Positions 49,511-57,766 of a stretch of DNA of 64,000 nucleotides are shown here, in pieces (positions within the stretch are counted from its first letter, which is position 1; each line of letters begins with the position of its first letter). The translations under genes and the position numbers were made by a program. The notes below the pieces were generated by a model. It worked only from the letters and a program-made list of their open reading frames with translations, was not told the DNA's origin and ran no database searches. This DNA comes from Microbacterium oleivorans. Its GTDB lineage: Bacteria; Actinomycetota; Actinomycetes; Actinomycetales; Microbacteriaceae. The stretch spans positions 2,728,001 to 2,792,000 of the forward strand of contig NZ_CP058316.1 in assembly GCF_013389665.1 (NCBI RefSeq), in the 5' to 3' direction.

Positions 49511-49972
49511 TCAGCCGCGCGCACCGCGGCGGGGGATGTAGTTGCCATCGGCCAGTCCCGCCTCGATCTCGAAGCGATTGCGCAGCGGGTCGCGTCCGGC
49601 CAACAGGTAGAGCACGGGCATCAGCAGCCCGTAGCGGCGCCATTGGCGGGCGTGGACGCGCTCGTGCGTCAGCACCCGCTCGTCGGGTTCGCGGTCGCCG
49701 GTGAGGAAGCACGATCCGACGCACACTCCGCCCCGGCCGAACGTCCACCCGGGCATCCCCGTGAACACCCACAGGCCGTCCCGGCGCCGTACGCGTCCGG
49801 TCGACCAGAGCGACCCCCAGACGAACCCGAATGCCGTCCCGGCACGGGCCCCGAGTCTGCTGACGACGGAGTCGAGGAGGACCGGCGGGATACGTCGGTC
49901 GAACGCGACGCCGCGCCGCACGGCATCATCGGCGCGCTCACGCCACTGCGGCGGCGGCGCGACGGGACTCAT
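49511..49972 (-). CDS. Uncharacterised protein with an HExxH-like motif
   Basis: 153-residue protein of unknown function, sometimes labelled Fe-S oxidoreductase without support. It has the metal-binding pattern RVLTHERVHARQWRRYG (HExxH) followed by a hydrophobic stretch and FEIEAGLADGNYIPR. This could be a small zinc peptidase or a metal-binding protein. ATG overlaps the arginase gene by four bases (ATGA), so the two are co-expressed. Confidence 0.75.
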   Translation of the reverse strand: MSPVAPPPQWRERADDAVRRGVAFDRRIPPVLLDSVVSRLGARAGTAFGFVWGSLWSTGRVRRRDGLWVFTGMPGWTFGRGGVCVGSCFLTGDREPDERVLTHERVHARQWRRYGLLMPVLYLLAGRDPLRNRFEIEAGLADGNYIPRRGARG

Positions 49973-50802
49973 GCGAGGGCTCCGACGATGCGCAGGACCG
50001 ATCCCATGTCCTCCACCGCGGCGCCGGGATGCGCCGGCGCGAAGCCCGAGAGGGAGGCGCCCGCCAGCGGCAGCCTCTCGCGCAGTCCGGCGATCGCCGC
50101 GGTGACGGTGGGCACGTCGAGGCCGAAGGGTACGGGAGCGGCGACACCGGTGATCACCGCGGGATCGAGCACGTCGAGATCGACGTGCACGTAGACGGAT
50201 GTCGCGCCGGTGGCCGCCACGGCGTCGGCGAGAGCCCCGGGCGCAGCGAGCTCGTCGGCGCTGAGCACCCGCAGGCCCTCGGCGCGGACGACCTCGCTCT
50301 CCGCGTCGTCGAACTCCCGTGCGCCTGCCAGGACGATCCTCGCCGGCGGCACGGCGCCGTCGGCGGTGAGCGGGCCGTGGCCGAAGAGCGCGTGCAGCGC
50401 CATGCCCGCGAAGGCCCCCGACGGCGACGAGAGCGGCGTGTGGAGGTCCGCGTGCGCGTCGAACCACACCACGGCCATGCCGCTCGTCCTCGTCGCGGCG
50501 TGAGCCACGGCTGGCACGGCGACGCCGCAGTCGCCGCCGATCACCACGGCGTGCTCGGCCGAGGGTGAGGCGTCGCCGTCGGTGCGATCGAGGGCGGTCG
50601 CGATCAGGTCCCGGGTGCGCTGGATCGAGCTGAAACGTCGGATGCCGGTGTCGAGTGCCTCCCCGGCCTCGACCGGGACGTCCACGCGCTCGGTCGCGCT
50701 GCGGGGGAGGTCTCCGGCGATCGCCTCGGCACCGTCGATCAGGGTCATCGATCGCGCGGAGGGGGATCCCTGCCACTGCGGGACCACGATGAATCGGGTC
50801 AT
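49969..50802 (-). CDS. Arginase/agmatinase family ureohydrolase
   Basis: 277-residue Mn2+-dependent ureohydrolase. All metal-binding motifs are visible: IGGDCGVAV, VWFDAHADLHTP and HVDLDVLDPAV. The sequence is nearer to arginase than to agmatinase in length, but substrate is not decidable. AAGGA lies seven bases before the ATG at 50802. A terminator of the upstream pspA gene separates it from that gene. Confidence 0.88.
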   Translation of the reverse strand: MTRFIVVPQWQGSPSARSMTLIDGAEAIAGDLPRSATERVDVPVEAGEALDTGIRRFSSIQRTRDLIATALDRTDGDASPSAEHAVVIGGDCGVAVPAVAHAATRTSGMAVVWFDAHADLHTPLSSPSGAFAGMALHALFGHGPLTADGAVPPARIVLAGAREFDDAESEVVRAEGLRVLSADELAAPGALADAVAATGATSVYVHVDLDVLDPAVITGVAAPVPFGLDVPTVTAAIAGLRERLPLAGASLSGFAPAHPGAAVEDMGSVLRIVGALA

Positions 50803-50831
50803 GTCGTCATCCTTCGTTCGTGCGCGGAGCA

Positions 50832-50879
50832 CGAACACCGACGTCCGGGCGGCTGCGCCGGCCCGGACGTCGGTGTTCG
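50832..50879 (-). terminator. pspA terminator
   Basis: Perfect 19-bp inverted repeat (arms 50832-50850 and 50861-50879, loop of 10) between the end of pspA and the start of the arginase-like gene, both on the minus strand. Confidence 0.85.
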
Positions 50880-50890
50880 CGGGGGAGCGG

Positions 50891-51625
50891 TCAGCGCTCG
50901 ATCGCCCCGGCGGCGCCGCCGGTCTTCAACGCGGCGAGGCGCGCCTCGACCTCGGTGAGCTGACCGACGTCCTCGAGGCTCTCGAACTGGGCGTCCAGGC
51001 TCGACGCGGCCAGTTCCTGCTTGCCGGTGGCGAGAGCCTCCTGGCGCCGCACCTTGTCTTCGAAGCGTCCCAGCTCGCTGGTGGGGTCGAGGACGTCGAT
51101 GGACTTCACGGCGTCGTGCACGCGGTTCTGCGCCTCGGCGGTCTTGGCGCGGGCCAGCAGCTCGGAGCGCTTCGAGCGCAGCTGGTCGAGCTTGACCTTC
51201 ATGCCGTTCAGGCCGTCCTTGAGCTTCTCGACGACCTCGGTCTGCGTGGCGATCGTCGGGGCGATGGCCCGCGCCTCGTTCTCCTCGCTGATCTGGCGCT
51301 GGAGGGCCACCTTGGCGAGGTTGTCGAACTTGTCGGCGTCGGCGGTGTTGCCGGTTCCGCGCAGCTCGTCGGCCTTGCGGCTCGCGGCCAGGGCCTTGTT
51401 GCCCCACTCGGTCGCCGCCTGGATGTCTTCCTGGTGGTCGCGCTCGAGCAGGCGCAGGTTGCCGATGGTCTCGGCGATGGCCGACTCCGCGTCGGCGATC
51501 GAGTTCGTGTAGTCCCGCACGAGCTGGTCGAGCATCTTCTGCGGGTCCTCGGCCTGATCGAGCAGGGCGTTGATGTTCGCCTTCATGAGCGTCGAGATGC
51601 GACCGAAGATGGACTGCTTTGCCAT
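50891..51625 (-). CDS. pspA: PspA/IM30 envelope-stress protein
   Basis: 244-residue helical protein that oligomerises on damaged cytoplasmic membrane (ESCRT-III-like). The N-terminal amphipathic helix ISTLMKANINALLDQAEDP and the coiled-coil body (DYTNSIADAESAIAETIGN, EAQNRVHDAVKSIDVLD) are typical. It is downstream of a TPM-domain membrane protein (42-bp gap), probably one operon. A strong terminator follows. Confidence 0.93.
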   Translation of the reverse strand: MAKQSIFGRISTLMKANINALLDQAEDPQKMLDQLVRDYTNSIADAESAIAETIGNLRLLERDHQEDIQAATEWGNKALAASRKADELRGTGNTADADKFDNLAKVALQRQISEENEARAIAPTIATQTEVVEKLKDGLNGMKVKLDQLRSKRSELLARAKTAEAQNRVHDAVKSIDVLDPTSELGRFEDKVRRQEALATGKQELAASSLDAQFESLEDVGQLTEVEARLAALKTGGAAGAIER

Positions 51626-51667
51626 CGGGGTTCCTTTCGTGGGTGATCTGTGGAGAAGAGTGAGTCG

Positions 51668-53674
51668 TCAGAAGCGGCCGCCGCCGCGCCGCGAACGGCC
51701 GCCGCCGAATCCGCCGCCGCTGCGGCCGCGTGAGCCGCCGCCGAATCCGCCGCGGGGTGTGCCGAAGCCGCTGCCGCCGAATCCCGACGAACGACGCCCC
51801 GTGGAGCCGCCGCCCAACAGCGAGTTCAGCACCATGCCGCCGATCATGGCTCCCATCATGCCGTTGGAGTTCGAGCCGGGCGAGCCCTGCGCGAAGCCGC
51901 CGACATCCGTCCGTGCCGCGTCGATCGCGAGGCCGCTGAGCTGCGTCGCGCGCGCGGCATCGGCGAGGGCGCGTTCGGGCTCGATTTGAGCGGTGGCTTC
52001 GGCCCGGTCCAGGGACGCGCGCGCTTCGGCGACGCGTGTCCGCGCCGTGGCTCCGACTGCCCCGCGTCGCGTCCCGATGTAATCCTCGGCCGCTGAGACC
52101 CGCGCTCGGGCCTGCTGCAGCTGCTGCTCCAGCGTCTGCCGGGCGCGCGTCGCCCGCTGGGCGGCGTCGCGGGCTCCCGCGAGTGCTGCGTCGATGGCCG
52201 AGTTGGCGCCGAGGAGGGTTGCCAGAGCCGTCTGCGGGCGGCGGTGAGTGCCGGTGAGCTGGGCGCGTGAGGCGTCGATCTGCTGGCGCGTCGCCGAGAC
52301 GACCGCGGCGAGTGACCCATCGGGGTCGGGCACGCCGACGGCTGCAGCGACATCCTGCTCGAGCTCGCCGATGAGGGCCGCCGCGTCGCGTTCGGCGGTC
52401 GCGAGGTCGGCGGATACCTTGTCGACCGCGGCCTCCAACCGGGCGGCCTGGGCCACGGCTCCCTCCGCAGCCCGCAGCGCAACGGCTGCGGCGGAGCCGT
52501 CGCCCGCTGCGATCGCTGCCTGAGCCGCGGCGAGCTGCTCGTCCGCGTAGTCGAGGCGGCTTCGTGCCTGGTCGTGGTTGTCGCCGACGGTCGAGAGCTC
52601 GTCGGGCGCGTAGGTCGAACGGAGCCGCTCGAGAGAGGCGATCGCGTCGTCGAGGCCGGTCGCGGCGGTCGCGCGCTCCTGCTGGATGCGCACGAGCGCC
52701 TCGGGGGCGTTCTGCTCGAGGGCGCGCAGACGATCGAATTCCTCCGTCCGGGCGTCGAGCTCGGCGTCGGCGTGTGCACAGAGCTCGAGGATCCGCGTGT
52801 GGACGGCACGCACGTCCGCCTCGGTGTCGGGCTGGTCGTCGTCGAGTCGCTGTTGGAGCGAGAAAGCCTCGTCGAGATCGCGGCGGGCTTGCGCGAGCGT
52901 CTCGGTGAATGCGGTCGCCGCGTCGTCCCCGAACTGTGCTCGGGCGAACCCGAGCTCCTGTTCGCTCGTGCGAATGGCGTCGTCCGCGGCGACGAGCGCA
53001 CTGGCCGATCGGCGGGCGAGCTCCTCGATCGGCTCGGAGGCCGGGCCGCGTTCGACCGACGCGCCGGCGCGACGGCGCCGGACGACGATGACGACGACGG
53101 CGATGACGGCGCCCACGGCCAGGATGCCGAGGACGATCGTGAGCACGGGGACACCTCTGCCACTGTCCGAACCGCCGCCCGCGTCGTCGCCGGAGACGCC
53201 GACGGCAGCGGCCAGGCCGCCGGCGGCGGCGAAGGCCGCTCCGCTCCAGTCGCCCGAGCGGAGCTCCGGCAGGATGTCCTCCGTCTCGATGCGTCCGAGG
53301 GCATCGGCGTCGACCGGACCGGCGGTGTCGCCCGAGAGATAGAAGTTGCGCTGTTCGGTCGCGATGGCGAGGACGTACTGGTTCACGCCGAGACCGCCCT
53401 TCTGCGCGACGTCGTTCGCCCAGCCCTCCGCGTCGGAGGGTGAGGTGAAGGCGTCGACGTAGACCACCCAGAGATCGATTCCGGCCTCGCTGCTGAGAGC
53501 GGTGAGCCTCTCGTCGAGGGATCGTTCCTCCCCCTCCGACAGCGCGTCGACCCGATCGACCACGCGGCCGGCGCCCAAGTCGACAGGATCGGTGGCCCAC
53601 GCTGCGGCGGAACCGCCGAGGACGAGCATCAGAGTCGCCACGATCGAGAGCGTCACTGCTCGGAGCACGCGCAT
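51668..53674 (-). CDS. TPM-domain membrane protein with long cytoplasmic coiled coil
   Basis: 668 residues: signal peptide (cleavage near 27), extracytoplasmic TPM domain (about 30-160; VVDRVDALSEGEERSLDER, GIDLWVVYVDAF, NQYVLAIATEQRNFYLS), one membrane helix (about 176-202), a 400-residue coiled coil, and a Ser/Gly/Arg-rich tail with a short hydrophobic MMGAMIGGMVLNSLLG. The C-terminal half is homologous to the soluble protein at 4299-5630. TPM proteins (MgtE-like Psb27/YgcG) are often next to pspA in actinobacteria; a role in envelope stress is inferred. AAGGGG precedes the ATG. Confidence 0.87.
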   Translation of the reverse strand: MRVLRAVTLSIVATLMLVLGGSAAAWATDPVDLGAGRVVDRVDALSEGEERSLDERLTALSSEAGIDLWVVYVDAFTSPSDAEGWANDVAQKGGLGVNQYVLAIATEQRNFYLSGDTAGPVDADALGRIETEDILPELRSGDWSGAAFAAAGGLAAAVGVSGDDAGGGSDSGRGVPVLTIVLGILAVGAVIAVVVIVVRRRRAGASVERGPASEPIEELARRSASALVAADDAIRTSEQELGFARAQFGDDAATAFTETLAQARRDLDEAFSLQQRLDDDQPDTEADVRAVHTRILELCAHADAELDARTEEFDRLRALEQNAPEALVRIQQERATAATGLDDAIASLERLRSTYAPDELSTVGDNHDQARSRLDYADEQLAAAQAAIAAGDGSAAAVALRAAEGAVAQAARLEAAVDKVSADLATAERDAAALIGELEQDVAAAVGVPDPDGSLAAVVSATRQQIDASRAQLTGTHRRPQTALATLLGANSAIDAALAGARDAAQRATRARQTLEQQLQQARARVSAAEDYIGTRRGAVGATARTRVAEARASLDRAEATAQIEPERALADAARATQLSGLAIDAARTDVGGFAQGSPGSNSNGMMGAMIGGMVLNSLLGGGSTGRRSSGFGGSGFGTPRGGFGGGSRGRSGGGFGGGRSRRGGGRF

Positions 53675-53855
53675 CCGTTCCCCTTCCGAGGACGGAGGAC
53701 CGGCCTCGCCCCCACTCTATTGAGGGCCCCGAGTCCGAGCCTATGCGGGGACTGGGAATCAGCGGGCAGCGGAATCGCGGCGCGGATACCCGCGGGTGCG
53801 TGCGCCGGCGACTACGCTGACCGGCGGCCGCACGGCCGTGAGGCGGGAGGCTGCA

Positions 53856-54689
53856 ATGGACGACAGGTACGGCACCGATGTGCTCGCGGCCGGCTGGCGC
53901 GAGGCGGGTCGCAAGGTCGTCCCAGAGACGGCCGCAGAGGTCGATCTCGTCGTCGAGGTCGCCGCGGACGGATACTGCGGGGCCGTCGTCGCGGTGCGCG
54001 GCGGCAACGTCGAGCTCGAGGACCGTCTCGGCAAGGTGCGCATCTTCCCCCTCGGTGGCGGCTTCCTCGTGGACGGCGAGCCGGTCAAGCTCGTCGCGCC
54101 GCAGGCCCAGGCGTCCGCCGGTCGGCTGCGGACGGCATCCGGATCGTTCGTGGCACCGCAGCAGCGGGCCCGTGTCGCACGCGCCTCGCGCATCCTCGTC
54201 GAGGGCCGGCACGACGCCGAGCTGGTCGAGAAGGTATGGGGCGCCGACCTGCGTGTCGAGGGTGTCGTCGTGGAGTACCTACAGGGCGTCGATCTGCTCG
54301 ACGACCTCCTGCGGGACGAGCCGCCCTCGGCCGAGCGACGCTACGGCGTTCTCGTCGACCACCTCGTCGCGGGGTCGAAGGAGACGCGTATCGCCGAACA
54401 GATCCTGCGCGGGCCGCACGGGGCGCACCTGAAGATCGTCGGCCACCCCCACATCGACGTCTGGCAGTGCGTCCGCCCCGAGGCGGTCGGCATCCGGGCG
54501 TGGCCCGTCGTGCCGCGGGGGATCGACTGGAAGACGGGGGTCTGCCGCGCACTCGGCTGGCCCGCAAAAGACCAGGCCGACATCGCGCACGCCTGGCAGC
54601 GCATCCTCGGATCTGTGCGGACGTACCGCGACCTCGACCCCGCTCTGCTCGGGCGGGTGGAGGAGCTGATCGATTTCGTCACGGTCTGA
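53856..54689 (+). CDS. DUF3097 family protein
   Basis: 277-residue actinobacterial protein of unknown function (DUF3097). A conserved Toprim-like core is visible around ILVEGRHDAELVEKVWG and GVLVDHLVAGSKETRIAEQI (acidic residues as in Toprim domains), suggesting a nucleic-acid enzyme or cofactor, but this is inference. GGGAGG lies five bases before the ATG. Upstream is a 180-bp divergent promoter region shared with the TPM gene. Confidence 0.85.
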   Translation: MDDRYGTDVLAAGWREAGRKVVPETAAEVDLVVEVAADGYCGAVVAVRGGNVELEDRLGKVRIFPLGGGFLVDGEPVKLVAPQAQASAGRLRTASGSFVAPQQRARVARASRILVEGRHDAELVEKVWGADLRVEGVVVEYLQGVDLLDDLLRDEPPSAERRYGVLVDHLVAGSKETRIAEQILRGPHGAHLKIVGHPHIDVWQCVRPEAVGIRAWPVVPRGIDWKTGVCRALGWPAKDQADIAHAWQRILGSVRTYRDLDPALLGRVEELIDFVTV

Positions 54690-54743
54690 GGGGAGAGGGC
54701 GCAACGGCTCGGCGCGCTCTCGACGGCTCGATAGCCTGGACCC

Positions 54744-55499
54744 ATGCCCGAGACCGACGAGCCCGACACCGGCGACGAGCCCCGCTACCGCGAGCGCCCC
54801 GTGTCGTTCGCGCGTCGCAGCGGCCGGATGAGCGACGGTCAGGAGCGCGCGTGGAACCAGCTCGGATCCTTCTACGCCGTGCCGGTCGAGCGTGATCAGG
54901 CGGTGTTGAGCGTGCGCCCCGGTGCGCAGGTCGATCCGGCGACTCTGTTCGGGCGGTCGGCCCCGCTCATCGTCGAGATCGGATCGGGGCAGGGCCACGC
55001 GATCGTCGCCGCGGCCGAGACCGCGCCCGCGACGGACTTCCTCGCCGTGGAGGTCTTCCGGGCGGGCCTGGCCCGGACCATGCTCGACGCCGATCGAGCC
55101 GGCGTGCGCAACCTGCGCCTGGTCGAGGCGAACGCGCCCGAGGTGCTGGAGCATCTGCTGCCGCCGGCATCGGTCGACGAGCTCTGGATCTTCTTCTCCG
55201 ACCCGTGGCACAAGAATCGACACACGAAGCGCCGACTCATCTCGCCCGACTTCGCGCCGTTGGCCGCTCGGGTCCTCAAGCCGGGCGGGGCGCTGCGACT
55301 GGCCACCGACTGGCAGGATTACGCGCTGCAGATGCGGGAGGTGATGTCGGATGCCGCGGGCTTCGCTGCCGGATTCGACGGCGCCTGGGCGCCGCGGTTC
55401 GAGGGACGTGTCATGACGGCCTTCGAGCGCAAGGGCATCGCCAAGGGGCGCGACATCCGCGACCTCGTCTACCTCCGCACCGACGACGACCTGCGCTGA
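54744..55499 (+). CDS. trmB: tRNA (guanine-46-N7)-methyltransferase
   Basis: SAM-dependent enzyme that makes m7G46 in the tRNA variable loop. 251 residues with SAM motif IVEIGSGQGHAIV, then FFSDPWHKNRHTKRRL and the C-terminal TAFERKGIAKGRDIRDL that define TrmB. The first 25 residues are acidic and disordered. ATG six bases after TAGCCT (54732-54737): leaderless. The next gene starts four bases after the stop. Confidence 0.95.
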   Translation: MPETDEPDTGDEPRYRERPVSFARRSGRMSDGQERAWNQLGSFYAVPVERDQAVLSVRPGAQVDPATLFGRSAPLIVEIGSGQGHAIVAAAETAPATDFLAVEVFRAGLARTMLDADRAGVRNLRLVEANAPEVLEHLLPPASVDELWIFFSDPWHKNRHTKRRLISPDFAPLAARVLKPGGALRLATDWQDYALQMREVMSDAAGFAAGFDGAWAPRFEGRVMTAFERKGIAKGRDIRDLVYLRTDDDLR

Positions 55500-55503
55500 G
55501 CCG

Positions 55504-56358
55504 ATGAAGACGCACGCAGCCCTCGGGTCACGCCCGTTCATCTCGGTCAGCACCGTCCCGGCGCTTCTGGTGTGCCTGGCCGCGCCCGCGTTCTTCGTCC
55601 TGCTGCAGCCCTGGCTGGGCTGGACGCTGCTCGTCGTGGGGCTCGTCGTCGCGCTCGGTGTCGATCGTTGGCGCGTCAGCGAGACGCGCCCTTCGCTCAC
55701 GCGGGACCTCTCGCTGATCGCGCTCGGCCTGGTCGTAGTCAGCCTGATCGACCTCAAGGCCGAGCTCGACAACCCGGCGATGCTGCGGTTCACGCTCGCC
55801 TTGGGCGGCGCCGTGCTGCTGCCCTACCTCGTGTCGCGGTACCTGTACCGGGATCACGCCATCCGATTCCCCTGGCGGGGAGGCGGCCGCTGGACGCGTT
55901 TCCAGTGGATCTGGCTCGCCGCCGTGCTGGTCCTGGGCTGGCTGATCCTGCCGTTCTACTTCATCACCTCGGGCGTCTACACCAACTGGCCCGTCGTCGA
56001 CACGCCCGAGCTCATCGTGCGGCTCTTCGTGGGTGTCGGGGCGGTGGGCATCTGGGACGAGCTGTTCTTCATCTGCACGTGCTTCGCGCTGCTGCGGCGC
56101 CACTTCGCCGATGCGTCGGCGAATGTGCTGCAGGCCATCGTGTTCGTGTCGTTCCTCTGGGAGCTCGGCTACCAGGCCTGGGGTCCGGCGCTCACGGTTC
56201 CGTTCGCGCTCCTCCAGGGGTGGATCTTCCTCCGCACGAAGTCGCTCGCCTACGTCGTGACGGTGCACCTCCTCTTCGACGCCGTCGTGTTCGGCGTGCT
56301 CGTCCATGCCCACAATCCCGGCCTGCTCGACGCCCTCTTCCTCGTTCCCGCACCCTGA
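55504..56358 (+). CDS. CPBP-like membrane protein with degenerate protease motif
   Basis: 284-residue protein with about seven helices, resembling CPBP/Abi intramembrane proteases. The first motif, normally EExxxR, reads WDELFFICTCFALLRRHF (Asp-Glu, no Arg at the expected place), and the later His motifs are represented by FVSFLWELGYQAWG and VHLLFDAVVFG. It may be a diverged or inactive relative. It lies four bases after trmB, so likely co-transcribed. Confidence 0.7.
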   Translation: MKTHAALGSRPFISVSTVPALLVCLAAPAFFVLLQPWLGWTLLVVGLVVALGVDRWRVSETRPSLTRDLSLIALGLVVVSLIDLKAELDNPAMLRFTLALGGAVLLPYLVSRYLYRDHAIRFPWRGGGRWTRFQWIWLAAVLVLGWLILPFYFITSGVYTNWPVVDTPELIVRLFVGVGAVGIWDELFFICTCFALLRRHFADASANVLQAIVFVSFLWELGYQAWGPALTVPFALLQGWIFLRTKSLAYVVTVHLLFDAVVFGVLVHAHNPGLLDALFLVPAP

Positions 56359-56429
56359 CAGCACGCGGTGCGCAGACGGTGCACAGACGGCCGCGCTAGC
56401 ATCGACCGCGGAGCCCGGGTCATGGGCTC

Positions 56430-56483
56430 GCGGACGAGGGAGCAGTACCCGCACACGACAAGACTGACTCGGACGGGTCTGTC
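56430..56483 (+). promoter_or_regulatory. Guanidine-III (ykkC-III) riboswitch and expression platform
   Basis: GCGGACGAGG (56430-56439), GTACCCGC (56445-56452) and GACAAGAC (56457-56464) reproduce the conserved blocks of the guanidine-III aptamer. P1 GCGG/CCGC and P2 GAGCAG/CTGACTC (one bulged A) both form. GTCTGTC (56477-56483) directly before the ATG can pair with GACAAGAC, so guanidine binding would free the start site. A TAGCAT hexamer at 56397-56402 is the likely promoter. Confidence 0.85.
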
Positions 56484-56798
56484 ATGGCATGGGTGATTCT
56501 GATCGCTTCGGGCGTCCTGGAAGCGGTGTGGGCCTCCGCGCTCGCAGCATCCGAGGGGTTCCGCCGGCGGCGGCCGACGATGGTCTTCGTCGTCGCCCTC
56601 GTGGCGAGCATGGGCGGCCTCGCCCTGGCGATGACCGAGCTGCCCACCGGCACCGCGTACGCCGTGTGGGTGGGCGTGGGTGCGACGCTCACCGTCGTGT
56701 GGGCGATGATCACCCGACGCGAGCGAGCCTCGACCGCGCGCATCCTGCTGCTTCTGCTGCTCGTGGCCTCGGTCATCGGGCTGAAGGTGGTCAGCTGA
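56484..56798 (+). CDS. SMR guanidinium exporter subunit (Gdx-type), first of pair
   Basis: 104-residue small multidrug resistance protein with four helices. The essential Glu13 is in SGVLEAVWASALA, followed by ASEGFRRRRP, similar to the SEGF motif of SugE/Gdx proteins. GTAYAVWVGVGATLTVVW is the conserved third-helix region. Its leader contains a guanidine-III riboswitch, so export of guanidinium is the likely role. TGATG coupling to the second subunit. Confidence 0.92.
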   Translation: MAWVILIASGVLEAVWASALAASEGFRRRRPTMVFVVALVASMGGLALAMTELPTGTAYAVWVGVGATLTVVWAMITRRERASTARILLLLLLVASVIGLKVVS

Positions 56799-57214
56799 TG
56801 GCCTGGTTCGTCCTTCTGCTCAGCGCCGTGTGCGAGGCGGTCTGGGCCACCGCCCTCGGCCACTCGCAGGGGCTCACCGAGCCGGCAGCGACCGTCGTGT
56901 TCGTCGTCGGGGTGACTCTCAGCATGGTCGGACTCGGCTGGGCGATGAAGCAGATCCCCATCGGGACCGCCTACGCCGTATGGGTGGGTGTCGGCGCCGC
57001 GCTCACGGTTGCCTGGTCGATCCTGTCGGGGGCCGAGCCCTTCTCGATCGGCAAAGTGGTGTTCATCGCGGGCATCGTCGCCGCCGTGATCGGACTCAAG
57101 CTGGTCCCCGCTGCGGCGGCGATCAGCCCAGACGCGACAGCAGGGCCGGTCCGAATGCCGCGATCGCCGCGATCGGCACGACGAGCGCGGCCGCTGCGAC
57201 GATCCCGACAATGA
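56798..57214 (+). CDS. SMR guanidinium exporter subunit, second of pair, with extended tail
   Basis: 138-residue SMR protein with Glu13 in SAVCEAVWATALG and GTAYAVWVGVGAALTVAW. It overlaps the first subunit by one base, as in paired SMR transporters that form antiparallel heterodimers. The family normally ends near residue 105 (VIGLKLVP); here about 34 further residues rich in Arg, Pro and Ser follow, because the frame runs on through an opposite-strand gene. Confidence 0.88.
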   Translation: MAWFVLLLSAVCEAVWATALGHSQGLTEPAATVVFVVGVTLSMVGLGWAMKQIPIGTAYAVWVGVGAALTVAWSILSGAEPFSIGKVVFIAGIVAAVIGLKLVPAAAAISPDATAGPVRMPRSPRSARRARPLRRSRQ

Positions 57215-57305
57215 CGATGTTGCCCAGGATCGCCGCGACGAGAGCGCGGCCGCGGTCAGAAGCGGATCGGATGCGGTCGGCGGCAGAGAGCGGTGCTGTG
57301 GTCAC
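57123..57305 (-). CDS. Small single-helix membrane protein overlapping the SMR tail
   Basis: 60-residue protein with a polar N-terminus (APLSAADRIRSASDRG) and one long hydrophobic segment (about 24-50; NIVIVGIVAAAALVVPIAA). Start GTG lies exactly six bases after TACCGT (complement of 57312-57317), the same leaderless pattern as many genes here, which supports it as a real gene. Its last 92 bases lie antisense to the unusual tail of the second SMR gene. Function unknown. Confidence 0.6.
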   Translation of the reverse strand: MTTAPLSAADRIRSASDRGRALVAAILGNIVIVGIVAAAALVVPIAAIAAFGPALLSRLG

Positions 57306-57469
57306 ATATCGACGGTACGAAGCGGCAGGGCGTCACCGCGTCGGTCGAGCGGCTGAACGGCATCCTCCTCGGGGATGATCTCGCGCTGGGGGACTGTCAA
57401 TGCCCTTCGCGGCGCCGCCGCGGCGGACGTAGCCTCTGGGGTCACCGCGAGAAGACGAAGGAGCGCACC

Positions 57470-57673
57470 ATGACCGACCCGCACACCCGCCCCGGGGCCG
57501 AGCCGGGCGACGCCGGCGACGGCGTCGAGACCGGAACCACGACGGGCGGAGCCTCCGCGTTCCCGGGATCGCCGAGCGCGGCGCCCGACGAGCCGGCCCC
57601 CGACGAAACAGACGGTTCCGACACGACGACGGACGCGGACGGCGATCCGCTCGAGAACCCGTCGGGAGGCTGA
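57470..57673 (+). CDS. Small acidic disordered protein
   Basis: 67 residues, almost entirely Gly, Asp, Glu, Thr, Ser and Pro (for example PDEPAPDETDGSDTT), without hydrophobic core. AAGGAG lies six bases before the ATG. It resembles the 71-residue protein at 61489 in composition only. Function unknown; the next gene is a stress-type PNPOx-like protein. Confidence 0.7.
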   Translation: MTDPHTRPGAEPGDAGDGVETGTTTGGASAFPGSPSAAPDEPAPDETDGSDTTTDADGDPLENPSGG

Positions 57674-57766
57674 GCGCCCCCTGTCAAGCAGGAGCGCCGC
57701 CGGCCCGGGCGATGTCAGTGTAAGGACACGGCGCCCACGCCCGGATGCCGCGATGAAGGAGGAGCC

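Noticed and set aside
49969..50802. Guanidine hydrolase linked to the guanidine-III switch
   Set aside because: It belongs to the same superfamily as guanidinases, but it is 6 kb from the riboswitch, on the other strand, and has its own coupling partner.
56403..56483. Guanidine-II (mini-ykkC) hairpins with ACGA and ACGG loops before the SMR genes
   Set aside because: The ACGR sequences are not closed by complementary stems. The same region fits the guanidine-III aptamer much better.
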